Shown piece by piece: positions 22,697-32,809 of a stretch of 60,000 bases of DNA; the first letter of the stretch is position 1, and every line of letters begins with the position of its first letter. Under the pieces are notes generated by a model, which worked only from the letters and a program-made list of their open reading frames with translations, did no database searches and was not told the origin of the DNA. A program made the translations under genes and the position numbers. Origin of the DNA: Cryptomeria japonica (Eukaryota; Streptophyta; Pinopsida; Cupressales; Cupressaceae). The stretch spans positions 336,493,927 to 336,553,926 of the forward strand of contig NC_081414.1 of assembly GCF_030272615.1 (NCBI RefSeq), in the 5' to 3' direction.

Positions 22697-22979
22697 CTAA
22701 CCTCACATACCAGGTTTTAGATGCCTATTTGAGTCCATACAATGCTTTCTTTACTTTGCATACCATATTTGATTCTTTTGTCAATTCAAAACCATCTGAT
22801 TGTTCAATGTAAACTTCTTCTAAATCTCCATTCAAAAATGTTGATTTAACATCCATCTAATAAACTCTAAAGTTCTTATAAGAAGAAAATGCAAGAAACA
22901 TGCATAAAGCTTCCGTCCTTGCTACGGGAGAAAAAGTTTCTTCAAAGTCTATACAGTCAAATGAGAATATCCTTTATAT
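22697..22979 (-). pseudogene. Copia C2 reverse transcriptase, middle part
   Basis: Minus-strand translation shows the copia RT blocks MDVKSTFLNGDLEE, VYIEQSDGFEL and KKALYGLK, with small frame breaks and a TAG. At 22980 the sequence meets the ACTAG duplication of G2, and the same coding sequence continues beyond G2 at 30765 in the same frame. At 22697 it meets LTR X. The next part of RT, with the catalytic YVDD, is not found. Confidence 0.8.
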
Positions 22980-22984
22980 ACTAG

Positions 22985-24504
22985 TGGTGCAGGAGAACCC
23001 CCTCAACAATCCAATCATGGATATGATGATGAAGATTAGGATCTTAGGATCATTGTGAGTGTCTTTTGTTTGTGAACTTTTCATGTATTCAATAAGGACC
23101 CTACCATGTAAACCATTATCACAAATTAGACAAATTGATAAGCCAATTTGGACAATTTGGTGTATGAGGGGTAGATTGATGTTTGTTTTGATGGTTGATA
23201 GGATATTAGGGTGTGTAGGTGATGTTTGGTTGATCCAAGTCATGTGGATCCCAAATTGGTGTGAATTGACAACTTTGTCAAAAAGTGCAACTTTTGAAAA
23301 TGCAACTTTTGCAAGCAAAAGTGCAACTTGTGCAACTTTTCCACTTTTGGTTGTTGTAAGCATCTCAACAGCTCCAACCTCTTAAAAATTCAGTTGGAAA
23401 CCATTTTGAAAGGTTATAAGCCTTTTAGAAACAATTCTTAAGGTCAGAGTTATTGTGGATTGAATGTTGAAGGCAATAAAACACTGAAAATTGAGTTTTT
23501 CCCAGAAATTCTAAGTTTGCAAAAGGTGTATGTCCTTGTACGGATTGAATTTGAAAAAATAACTTGTGGAGCAGATGGAAGATTGAATCACCTTTGTTTT
23601 GGCAGTGGTCTGAGGGTTTGATCTTTTGTGAGTGAGGAGAACCCTTCAATTTGATGATTGCAACCCGAAAATCAAGGGTTTGGCTAGGGTTTTACCTAAA
23701 AAATGGCCATATCTTGCACCTCCTTCCTCTAGAAGTTCTTTCCTTTGGTGGAGTGTAGGATTGGTCAATTTATTTTAAGGTTTTTATGGGTTTTTGTAGG
23801 GAAGACTGAGTTGTGGAGAGTATGATGCAAAACTAGGAAGGCATCTCTATGTGACTACCTTAGACTAAATTAGGACAATCACCCTAAAACCTTGTAGCGG
23901 TGGATTCCAGGTGTGCAACCCAGGAATTAGAGATTATTTATCATCCCCCACATTCTCATGAAGTTGGTTTTGCAGTTAGGAACATAGAAATGAGTTTTTC
24001 TTTGTAAATTAGGCCTAATCGCCCTAATTAGGTATCTAGGCTCCTAAGGGGTTCAGACCCTTAGAGTGCAGGTCTGGCTGAACCATTTTGGGGATGAGTG
24101 TAACTCCTTAAAGGGTATCTAGAATGGTAAGTCTTTTTTTAGGTTGTGTGCAACATTTTGGAGATAAGAGCAAAATACCCACTCAATAAGGCTACTAGCC
24201 TAGGGGGTAGGTTTCCAAAGGAGGTATAGGGCATTGATGCCTAAGTCTAAAACCAATGCTTGGAAGAGTACTTATATGTCATGAATAGACCAAATCCAAG
24301 TCCCCTAAGAGAAATAATCATGGTGAGGAATGTTGTGAATGTTGAAGCTATTTACTCATCTTGTGTAGGTCCTAGTCTAGAGGAGTGTGAGTAGTTCAAA
24401 CCTTAAGGTGTAGAGTCCTTCTTGTAGGATCCTTGTTACCTTTTGGAAGGGATCAAATTGAACCTTTTGGACATGTCCTTAGCTATGTGTTGGGCTCTGC
24501 ATCA
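22985..24504 (+). repeat. 5' LTR of G2
   Basis: 1.52 kb, aligned by eye with 29242-30759. It contains a compact cluster of GCAACTTTT repeats with a TTTTGCAAGCAAAA hairpin (23281-23350). No convincing TATA box seen. Confidence 0.85.
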
Positions 24505-24506
24505 AG

Positions 24507-24518
24507 TGGTATCAGAGC
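24507..24518 (+). promoter_or_regulatory. Primer binding site of G2 (initiator tRNA-Met type)
   Basis: TGGTATCAGAGC, the well-known complement of the initiator tRNA-Met 3' end, 2 nt after the LTR. Confidence 0.9.
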
Positions 24519-24554
24519 TTAGGAGTGTACTTTGGACCCAGAGAAGAAGACAAG

Positions 24555-25800
24555 ATGTCAGAGGAAGAGGGATCCCAAGATATCCTATCAAGGATGACCA
24601 ATGCTGAGTTGGCTATCTTGGTGAAGAAGCAGATGGTAGAGAGGAGAGCAATCAGGGTTGAGAATCAGGCCTTGAGAAATGAAATGGACTAGTTGAAGGG
24701 CAAAGTGGAGAGGGGAGAGAGAGAATCTAGAGGAGATGAAGAAGGGGATGAAGAGGAGATCCCTAAGCAGGAAGAACTAGAGGTTCCTGTAGGCCAGAGA
24801 CCCCTGATGAGTGTCCTTGAGTCCATAGAAAGAAGAACAATGGATGTGAAGTTGGATCTTCTAGTGTTTGCAAGCAAGATCGATCCTGATACAATGATGG
24901 ATTGGATAGACTCCTTGGAAAATTTATTTGAGAGTAAAGACATACCAAAGCACCAAAGGGTGAAGATGGCCCAATCCAAAATGAAAGGGGTTGCACTGAC
25001 TTGGTGGACTTTCATCCAAGATGAGAGGGTGAAAGAGGGAAAGAGAAAAGTGGCTACTTGGAATAAGATGATAGCTTTGGTGAAGGAAGCCTATGTTCCA
25101 GTGGACTATAATGTCCAATTGCATAAGAGAAGACAAAACTTGAAGTAGAAGGAGATGGACATGAGTTCCTACACAAAATAATTCATGAAGTTGTGTGTGA
25201 AGACCAAAGTAAAGGAGAGTGAAGATGAGAAGGTGGTGAGATATCTCAATGGACTGAGATTTGCCATCCAAGAAGATTTGACCCTCCACACCCCCGAGAC
25301 AGTCCGAAAATGTTTTCAGTTGGCACTTAAGGTGGAGGAGAAGCTAAAGAGGAGGTAGGAGAAAAATAGAAGAGGTAAAGGGAGATAGAAAAGAGGGGGG
25401 AGAGGCCCTTTCAGAGGTAGAGGAAATGGTTTTGGATACCAAGGTGAGTCTAGCCAAGAAGGCACTAGAGGAGAGAGAAATTATAGCCAAGGAGGAGGCT
25501 ATAATCAAAGAGGGAACTTTATGGGCAGAAGACCATCCTCTAGAGGAAGATCCCAAGGCAAAGGACCTCCTAGATTCTACAACTGCAACCAAGAAGGGTA
25601 CATGGCCAATAGGTGTCCAGAGAAGGCTACAAGCTCCATGGGAGAAAGGAGGAGCAATTTGGTGCAGGAATCTGATTGCCAAAGTGTGGCAAGTGAAAAC
25701 ACCTATCAAGGTGTCAATGCTCTTGATAGCTATGGCTACCCTGAAAGAGGAGAGGCTTTGATGATGAGGAGAGTAGTAACCACCATGAAGGTACCTGACA
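24555..25800 (+). pseudogene. G2 gag (broken)
   Basis: An ATG at 24555 opens a frame MSEEEGSQDILSRM, 51 nt after the LTR. The gag core (24850-25140) has DPDTMMDWIDSLENLFES and GVALTWWTFI blocks typical of plant chromovirus gag. A basic Arg/Gly-rich tail (25370-25560) leads to a decayed zinc knuckle, FYNCNQEGYMANRCPE, in which one Cys and the His of the usual CCHC pattern read Tyr. All breaks in the frame are stops (first TAG at 24690, others near 25146, 25180, 25356 and 25386), and there is no frameshift. Gag would bind the RNA and form the particle. Confidence 0.8.
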
Positions 25801-26384
25801 AGGATCCCCCACAAAGAAAGTCTCTTTTCAAAACTACCTACAAGGTAGGAGGAAACATATGCAAGGTCTTGATAGACTATGGGTCTACTGAAAATTTTGT
25901 GTCACTTGAAATGATAGAGAAGCTTAAGTTGAGAAGGTTGCCACATCCTTACCCCTACAAGGTCTCATGGCTCACCCAAGGTTAGAAAGCAATGGTAGAA
26001 GAGCAGGCTTGGGTAGAGTTTCAGATTGGATCATACAAGGATGGCTTGCTATTTGATATAGCCAAGATGGATGCATGTCATCTCTTGTTTGGGAGACCCT
26101 GGCAGTTTGATTTGAAGGGTTATCATGATGGGGTTAGAAACACCTATTCAATCACCAAGGATGGTAAGGTGATATAGCTTTTACCCTTGATGGAGAATGA
26201 GATGGAACCAAAGGGGAAAGATGCTAAAGTGTTATTGGTAGAAGGAAAGTAGTGCATGAAGGAGATTGGAGAGAATGATGTAGTTTTCTATGCCCTCATT
26301 CCCAAGTCCAAGGTGACAAAGAAGAAGCAGTTTGCAGAGAGGAAAGAAGAAGGATAGAGGCACATAGACCCTGCAATCAGATAG
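25801..26384 (+). pseudogene. G2 protease (broken)
   Basis: The same frame as gag continues with KVLIDYGSTENFVS, the retropepsin active site, in which the residue after the catalytic Asp reads Tyr instead of Ser or Thr. HLLFGRPWQFD marks the end of the domain. Stops occur at 25983 (TAG), 26175 (TAG) and several more to 26382. The stretch from about 26180 to 26384 is a linker to RT. Confidence 0.75.
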
Positions 26385-27385
26385 TTGCTTGAAAAGTACA
26401 AAGGAATCATCTCTGATGGAATTCCAAGATCCCTGCCGCCAGTGAGAGACATAAGTCATTATATAGATCTGATCCTTGGATCTACCCTACCAAATAAAGC
26501 AGCATACAAGCTTACCCTAGAGCAGAATGCAGAGATGGCAAGACAAATTGAGGAGTTTCTAAAATCAAGGCTAATTGGCGAAATTCTAAGCCCATGTGCA
26601 GTACCTATTGTCCTTGTATCCAAGAAAGAAGGAACTTGGAGTCTATGCACAGACTCAAGGGTCATCAACAAGATAACTATAAGGTATAGGTTCCCAATCC
26701 CTAGGATAGAGGTTTTACTTGATTGCTTGGGGAGTGCAAAATATTTCACCAAAATGGAACTAAAGAGTGGATACCATCAGATTAGAATAAGACCAGGATA
26801 TGAATGGAAAACAACTTTTAAAACCAATGAGGGGTTGTATGAATGGAAATTCATGCCATTTGGGTTGTCCAATGCCCCTATTACATTTGTGAGGTTGATG
26901 AATGAGGTCTTGGTGGAGTTCATAGGCAAATTTGTAATAGTATACCTTGATGATATCTTGATCTTTAGCCACTCAAAGGAAGAGCACCTCAAACATATAG
27001 ATATGGTCCTCAAAAGGTTACATGAAGAGAAGCTAATGATAAATTTGGATAGGTGTTTGTTCATGCCGGAGGAGATCATCTACTTGGGCTTTGTAATCTC
27101 ACAAGCTGAGTGGAAAATGGACCAGGAGAAAGTAGTGCTATACTATCTTGGCCAAAACCTAAAACTATGAATGATGTCTGGATTTTCCATGGCTTAGCAA
27201 ATTTTTATATGAATTTTATAAGGGGATTTAGTCATGTTTGTGCACCAATGCTTGATACCATAAAGGGAGGACAAAAGTGCAAGTTCAGTTGGACCAAGGA
27301 GGCAAATGACTCATTTGAAACTTTGAAGAAGAAAGTGGTAGAACAACCAGTCCTTGCCCTACCAGACTTCAACAAGATATTTTAG
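26385..27385 (+). pseudogene. G2 reverse transcriptase (one frameshift)
   Basis: The domain is open to 27170 with the full palm: PCAVPIVLVSKKEGTWSLC, FTKMELKSGYHQIRI, KFMPFGLSNAPITF and the catalytic VYLDDILIFS. A frameshift between 27110 and 27170 moves the frame to NDVWIFHGLANFYMNFIRGF and FSWTKEANDSFE, the thumb and connection part. The order and motifs are those of chromoviral RT. Confidence 0.85.
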
Positions 27386-27780
27386 GTAGAATGTGATGCA
27401 AGCCACATGGCTATTGGGGCAGTACTTAGTCAGGAAGGAAGGCCAATTGCCTTTTTTAGTGAAAAACTAAATGATGCCAAGAGGAGATACTCATCCTATT
27501 ATTTGGAGATGTATGCTTTGGTTCAGTCATTGAAGAAGTGGAGGCACTATTTATTGCCTAAAGAGTTTATATTTTTCACTGACAATCAGGCACTCAATTT
27601 CATAAATAGTCAAGAGAAGTTAAACCACAGGCACATGAAGTGGGTAGAGACCCTACAAGCTTTCACCTTCAACCTCAAGCACAAAAAGGGGGTCAAGAAA
27701 AAAGTTGCAAATGCCTTGAGCAGGAGGGTCTTAACCATCAACCAAATCAAGATGGAAAGTGTTGGAATTGACTCCTTGAA
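27386..27780 (+). pseudogene. G2 RNase H
   Basis: The block VECDASHMAIGAVLSQ (27389 onward), then EMYALVQSLKKWRHYL and FFTDNQAL give the three acids of an ordinary, apparently unmutated gypsy RNase H. One TAG lies at its start (27383). This contrasts with the degenerate RNase H of G1 and G3, and G2 has no second RNase H. Confidence 0.8.
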
Positions 27781-28640
27781 GAACATGTATGATGTTGATG
27801 AATATTTTGGAGAGATCTACAAGGTATGTGAGTCTTTTGGTGAGAAGTATCATGTTGAGTTTTCTGAGTTTTTGATCCAAGAGGGATTGCTATTCAATGG
27901 TGGACAATTATGCATTCCTAAGTGTTCAATGACACTGAATATCATTAGGGAGAAGCATTGTGGATCAATGGCAGGTCATTTTGGTCTTGACAAGACCCTT
28001 GACCTTGTGAAAAGACACTACTACTGGCCTAAGTTGCAGGCAGATGTTAGGAGGTTTGTAGAGTCATGTGTGATCTGTCAGAAAGGCAAGGGGAAATATA
28101 CCATTGTAGGCTTGTACCAACCCTTACCCATTCCTTCTAGGCCATGGGAAAGCATAAGGATGGATTTTGTGTTGGGTCTGCCTAGGACAAGGAGGGGGTT
28201 TGACAGTGTTTTTGTAGTGGTGGACAGATTTATCAAAATGGTTCATTTCTTGCCATGCAAAACCTCTTGTGATGCCTCATATGTTGCAGACTTGTTTTTC
28301 AAAGAGATAGTCAGGATACATGGGTTACCTCTAAACATAGTTTTAGAAAGGGATGTGAAGTTCATAGGACAATTTGGAGGACCCTATGGAAGAAGTTGGG
28401 AACCAACCTAGCTTTCTCATCCACCTTCCATCCCCAAACAGATGGACAAACTGAAGTTGTCAATAGGTCCTTGGGGAACCTATTAAGATGTTTGACAAGA
28501 CAACATGGAGAGAAATGGGATAACATATTGTCACAAGCAGAGTTCTCATACAATGACACCATAAATAGAAGCACTAGGAAGTCTCCTTTCCAAATTGTAT
28601 ATGGCATCCACCAAGAGGTGTGTTATATTTGAGGGAGTTT
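27781..28640 (+). pseudogene. G2 integrase (one frameshift)
   Basis: Zinc-binding H-H-C-C is visible (EKHCGSMAGHFGLD to CVICQKGKGK). The catalytic core has IRMDFVLGLP and ERDVKF; then a frameshift near 28370 leads to FHPQTDGQTEVVNRSLGN with the Glu. The frame closes with a TGA at 28630. In most relatives the second Asp lies in a SDRD motif; here it reads LERD. The region 28641-28775 is readable in a third frame as the linker to the C-terminal part. Confidence 0.8.
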
Positions 28641-28775
28641 CCCAAAGAAGAATCCATTAGTGTAGATGGTGAAGCTTTTACATCAGCTGTCAAGGAGGTA
28701 CATGATCAAGTGAAGTCTCATCTCCAATAATCTACAAAGAAGTACAACTCTTATGCTGACAAGAAAAAGAGGGAT

Positions 28776-29263
28776 GTGCAGTTTGGTGTTGGGGACTTAG
28801 TGTGGGTAAATTTGAAGGAGAGGCTCCCAAAAGGCAAACACACAAAGCTCATGCAGAGGAAGATCGAACCATGCCAGATTTTAAAGAAATATGGACAGAA
28901 TGTTTATGAAATCCAACTTCCTTCTGATCTTGGATTGTCATCCATTTTCAATGTGTGTGATCTTACACCTTACAAAGGCAATGGAAATGTAGAAGAAGAA
29001 CCAATGCAGGTTGCAACAAATGATGATATTCTTAAGCATGATCCACCAAAGTTGAGCAAGTTTTTGGACACTAGAGTCACAAAGAGGAAAAGGAACAGGA
29101 GTACATAGAATATTTGGTGGCTTGGCAGGGCAAACCAGACTCTGAAGTAGTTTGGATGATAGACAAACAAATTTCTAACCATGGTGCAGACCTCCAAACT
29201 CTGATCTCAAGTGCGCTTGAGATCTCTTCTCCCGGGGAGTATGGTGCAAGATCACCTCCTTAA
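28776..29263 (+). pseudogene. G2 integrase C-terminus and chromodomain
   Basis: The frame 28776-29108 carries the GDLVWVNLKERLPKGKHTKL block of the integrase C-terminal barrel and continues to ILKHDPPKLSKFLDTRV. A frameshift near 29098 leads to EYIEYLVAWQGKPDSEVVWM (from 29099), a chromodomain core with its aromatic and Trp residues. Chromodomains of chromoviruses steer integration to modified histone tails. The last stop, TAA at 29261-29263, lies 22 nt inside the 3' LTR, so the end of pol overlaps the LTR. Confidence 0.8.
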
Positions 29264-30759
29264 CAAGCCAATAATGGATCTAATGATGAATATTAGGATC
29301 TTAGGATCATTGTGAGTGTCTTTTGTTTGTGAACTTTTCATGTATTCAATAAGGACCCCACCATGTAAACCATTGTCACGAATTAGGCAACTTGATAAGC
29401 CAATTTGGACAATTTGGTGTATAAGGGGTAGATTGATGTTTTTTTAATGGTCGATAGGATTTTAGGGTGTGTAGGTGATTTTTGGTTGATTCAAGTTGTG
29501 TGGATCCCAAATTGGTGTGAATTGACATTTTTGTCAAAAAGTGCAACTTTTGAAAATACAACTTTTGCAAGCAAAAGTGCAAGTTGTGTAACTTTTCCAC
29601 TTTTGGTTGTTGTAAGCCTCTCAATGGCTCCAACCTCTTCAAAATTTGGTTGGAAACCATTGGGAAAAGTTATAAGCCTTTTGGACATGATTCCCAAGGT
29701 CCGAGTTACTATGGATTGAATGTTGAAGGCAATAAAACACTGAAAATTGAGTTTTTCCCAGAAATTCTAAGTTTGCAGAGGGTGTACGTCCTTATACGGA
29801 TTGAATTTGACAAAATCACTTGTGGAGTAGATGGAAGGTTGAATCACCTTTTTTTTGGTGGTGGTCTGAGGGTTTTATCTTTTGTAAGTGAGGAGAACCC
29901 TTCAATTTTCTTACTGCAACCCAGATAGCAAGGATTTGGCTAGGGTTTTACCTAAAAATGGCCATATCTTGCACCTCCTTCCTCTAGAAGTTCTTTCCTT
30001 TGGTGGAGTGTAGGATTGGTCAATTTATTTTATGGTTTTCATGGTTTTTTGTAGGGAAGACTCGGTTGTGGAGAGTATAATGCAAAACTCGGTAGGCATC
30101 TCTATGTGACTACCTTAGACTAAATTAGGGCAGTCACCCTAAAACCTTGTAGCGGTGGATTCTAGGAATGTAACCCTATAATTAGAGATTATTTACCATC
30201 CCTCACATGCTCATGAAGTTGGTTTTTCATTTGGGAACCTAGAAATGAGTGTTTCTTTATAAATTAGGCCTAATCACCCTAATTAGGTCTCTAGGCTCCT
30301 AAGGGGTTCAGACCCTTAGAGTGCAGGTCTGGCCAAACCATTTTGTGGATGAGTGTAACTCCTTTAAGGGCATCTAGAATGGTAAGTATTTTTTTAGGTT
30401 GTGTGCAATATTTTGGAGATAAGGGCAAAATACCCACTCAAAAGGGCTACTAGCCTAGGGGGTAGGTTTCCAAAGGAGGCATAGGGAATTGATGCGTAAG
30501 TCTAAAACCAATGCTTGGAAGAGTACTTAGATTTCATGAGTGGACCAAATCCAAGGCCCCTAAGAGCAATAATCATGGTGAGGCATGTTGGGAATGTTGA
30601 AGCTATTTACTCATCTTGGGTAGGTGTCAGTCTAAAGGAGTGTGAGTAGTTCAAACCTTAAGGTGTAGAGTCCTTCTTATAGGATCCTTGTTACCATTTG
30701 GAAGGGATCAAATTGAACCTTTTGGACCTATCCTTAGGTGTGTGTTGGGCTCTACATCA
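29242..30759 (+). repeat. 3' LTR of G2
   Basis: Matches 22985-24504 by eye at roughly nine in ten bases. It ends TCTACATCA followed by the target duplication ACTAG. Confidence 0.85.
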
Positions 30760-30764
30760 ACTAG

Positions 30765-31405
30765 TCTTTCTTTATTCCTTATCACTCATCCTTGCTCATT
30801 CAACTTATTTCTAAATACCCACTTAGTTCCTATCACATTCTTGTCCACTAGTTTGGGTACCAGTTACCAAGTCTTATTTTTCTAAATCTAATTTAACTCA
30901 TTTTACATTGCTTTTACCCAAATTTCATCCTTTCTCGCTTCCTCATAAGTCATTGGCTCAATCATTGATAGAAATAGTAATTAGCTTGATCTTGACCTTT
31001 TGCAATCTTCCTTCTTGTCTAAACACCTTTTGACTTATCTCCAATTATCTGATTCTCTAAATGATAGTTTTGAACATACTTGGTAGGAACTTTCTTTGAA
31101 AGTTCCTCTTCTTCTTCTTCTTCATTTGATTCCTTTTCTTTGCTTTATTTCAACTCACTTGTCTTCTCGGGATTTACTAAAACCATCTCGATCTTCTGCA
31201 CTAGAAAACATTTATCTTCTTTTCTATTCTTGATGTAGTATACATTTTCACTTGTTCTAACTCATTTTGCAACTCTTTTACTAGTCTTCTATTTTCTGAT
31301 CACACATCCAGTTCTATTGAACAAAACTTCATAGCTTTTTCTACACATTTGACTAACACTCAACAAACTATGTCTGAAACCTTCAACATGATAAACATCA
31401 TTAGT
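30765..31405 (-). pseudogene. Copia C2: RT start and pre-integrase remnant
   Basis: Minus-strand translation from about 31400 gives NDVYHVEGFRHSLLSVSQMC, the copia pre-integrase block. A jump near 31150-31190 leads to a Glu/Ser-rich linker and then the N-terminal RT part (about 30960-30765) with NVIGTKWVFRNKLNEQG. The whole catalytic integrase core between these is missing, so a large internal deletion happened before or after insertion. At 30765 the frame continues, across G2, into 22979. The left-hand remainder of the copia element (gag and 5' LTR) is not seen. It is cut near 31405-31416 by the start of A1. Confidence 0.7.
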
Positions 31406-31416
31406 ATTATGATTAC

Positions 31417-32679
31417 TGATGAGATGAGATATTAGCTCCTTTTATTCTGAAAACTCATAAGTTTTGTCACGTTTTGATTTATATGATGGGATGGTAATGG
31501 TGTATTAAAGTTTGACTATATCCATTTCAAATGTTAACTGAACCCATTAAATCATGTTTTGTCTTTGTTAGTTATTCCTACAGCCATGTGATTTATTCAT
31601 GTTGCCATACGGATTGTCATAGGTGATATCATGTGTAAAATTAATAGATGTTTTGATTAATTAAAATGGATATGTATATGCTTGTATGTTCTCTTTTTCA
31701 ATTGTGGGAATAAATAAGATGCTCAAAGAAGGTTGTCCTGTCACGCCAATAGCAGTTTGAGATATTCAAGGAGGTGACTAAAAGTTCAAATCAGTGAAGA
31801 GGATAATGAGCATAAGGAATGAAAAAAGAGGAGTAGGCGCAAAAAACTCGTTTATGTCTAACTCTAGTGGGCATCAATCTTGTAATACCGCCATGCTATG
31901 TTTTGGATGTGGTTTGGTTTAGATCCATGTTTTTAGTGGCTTAACTCCGACCATTTTCCTTCATGAATGTTATCCGCCTCTTCTCATCGGTGTGTTCTTA
32001 ATTGTAGGAAGTTATTGTTTTTTTTTAAATAAGTGTCTCCATTTCTTTTCTAGGTTAGAAGAAAAGAAAAGGGAAAAAGAGCAAAAGATTTAGAAATATA
32101 GTTGCAAAGTGTTTTGAGTTTCCTTTCATTCTGAATAATGTATTGAATTTTGAGAAACAATGAATAAAGTATTGTTATTCTAAGCACTTAGATTTATTTT
32201 GGAAGCCTGGAAGCACTCATCCAAGGGGGCCCACTTGGTGAGTGTTCATGTGCCTTTGTTAAATTTAGTTTTCTTCTTTCACTGCAGTAGATGTCCTTGC
32301 ATTGACTATTCCTACAGCCATTGGAAACAGATCCATTAACTATTCCTGCAGCCAAATAGAGTAATTCTTGTTTGACAGTTTTAGGCTTAGTTAGTATTTC
32401 TTGAGTAAGATTTATGTTAATGCACAGTTTTCCTGTAGCCATTTAGTTGTTTTGATTCTTGCTTACTTTTCCTGCATAGATTCTAGTTGTTGCAGTAATG
32501 CAGGGTAGCTATCACAGGAACTTAGTGCATATATAGTGCAGACCCATTTCAAGTAATATGTCCCTAGGTTGACAATCAAATGAACTCCAACTATGGAGAT
32601 AGTAACTTCACTGAGTGAATGTCCAAACTTTGGGTTGAGACTTTAACTATAGTTATTATTCCTATTGTCGGACTAAACA
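31417..32679 (+). mobile_element. 5' LTR of Athila-like element A1 (start inferred)
   Basis: The right end is fixed by the primer binding site that follows; ..ACTAAACA closes the LTR. The left end TGATGAGATGAG at 31417 is inferred from the end of the copia sequence and the need for TG. No second copy of this LTR was found in the window, so length (about 1.26 kb) and start are unproven. Four TTCCT(A/G)(C/T)AGCCA motifs occur at 31575, 32305, 32343 and 32423. No protein-coding sequence. Confidence 0.5.
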
Positions 32680-32683
32680 TTTT

Positions 32684-32701
32684 TGGTGTCGTTGCCTCAG
32701 A
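32684..32701 (+). promoter_or_regulatory. Primer binding site of A1 (Athila/tRNA-Asp type)
   Basis: TGGTGTCGTTGCCTCAGA differs from the Athila-type site TGGCGCCGTTGCC by two C to T changes in its first 13 bases. Confidence 0.65.
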
Positions 32702-32809
32702 TGGTGTCAAACTAAGAACCCGTTATGGTTATTATCTTTTTAGTTTTCATTTTAGTTGTTTTTGATAGACTTGATTGTTAAGTAATTTTTATGAACCTAC
32801 ATGCATAGG

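Larger units (their letters stand above)
22985..30759 (+). mobile_element. Chromovirus-type Ty3/gypsy element G2, full length, decayed
   Basis: Its LTRs lie at 22985-24504 and 29242-30759, TGGTGCA...CATCA. The exact target duplication ACTAG is found at 22980-22984 and 30760-30764. The primer binding site TGGTATCAGAGC lies 2 nt after the 5' LTR. The order is gag with a zinc knuckle relic, protease, RT, RNase H, integrase, chromodomain, which identifies a chromovirus. Coding frames are broken by more than ten stops and about four frameshifts. It was inserted into the RT gene of copia C2, whose reading frame continues from one flank to the other. Confidence 0.9.

Noticed and set aside
22974-23363. 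Minus-strand frame of 129 codons at the start of the G2 LTR
   Set aside because: It crosses the LTR boundary and the 3' LTR does not keep it open over the same length; non-coding LTR sequence.
25344-25814. Minus-strand frame of 156 codons over G2 gag
   Set aside because: Antisense of the Arg/Gly-rich gag tail; the plus frame carries the zinc knuckle.
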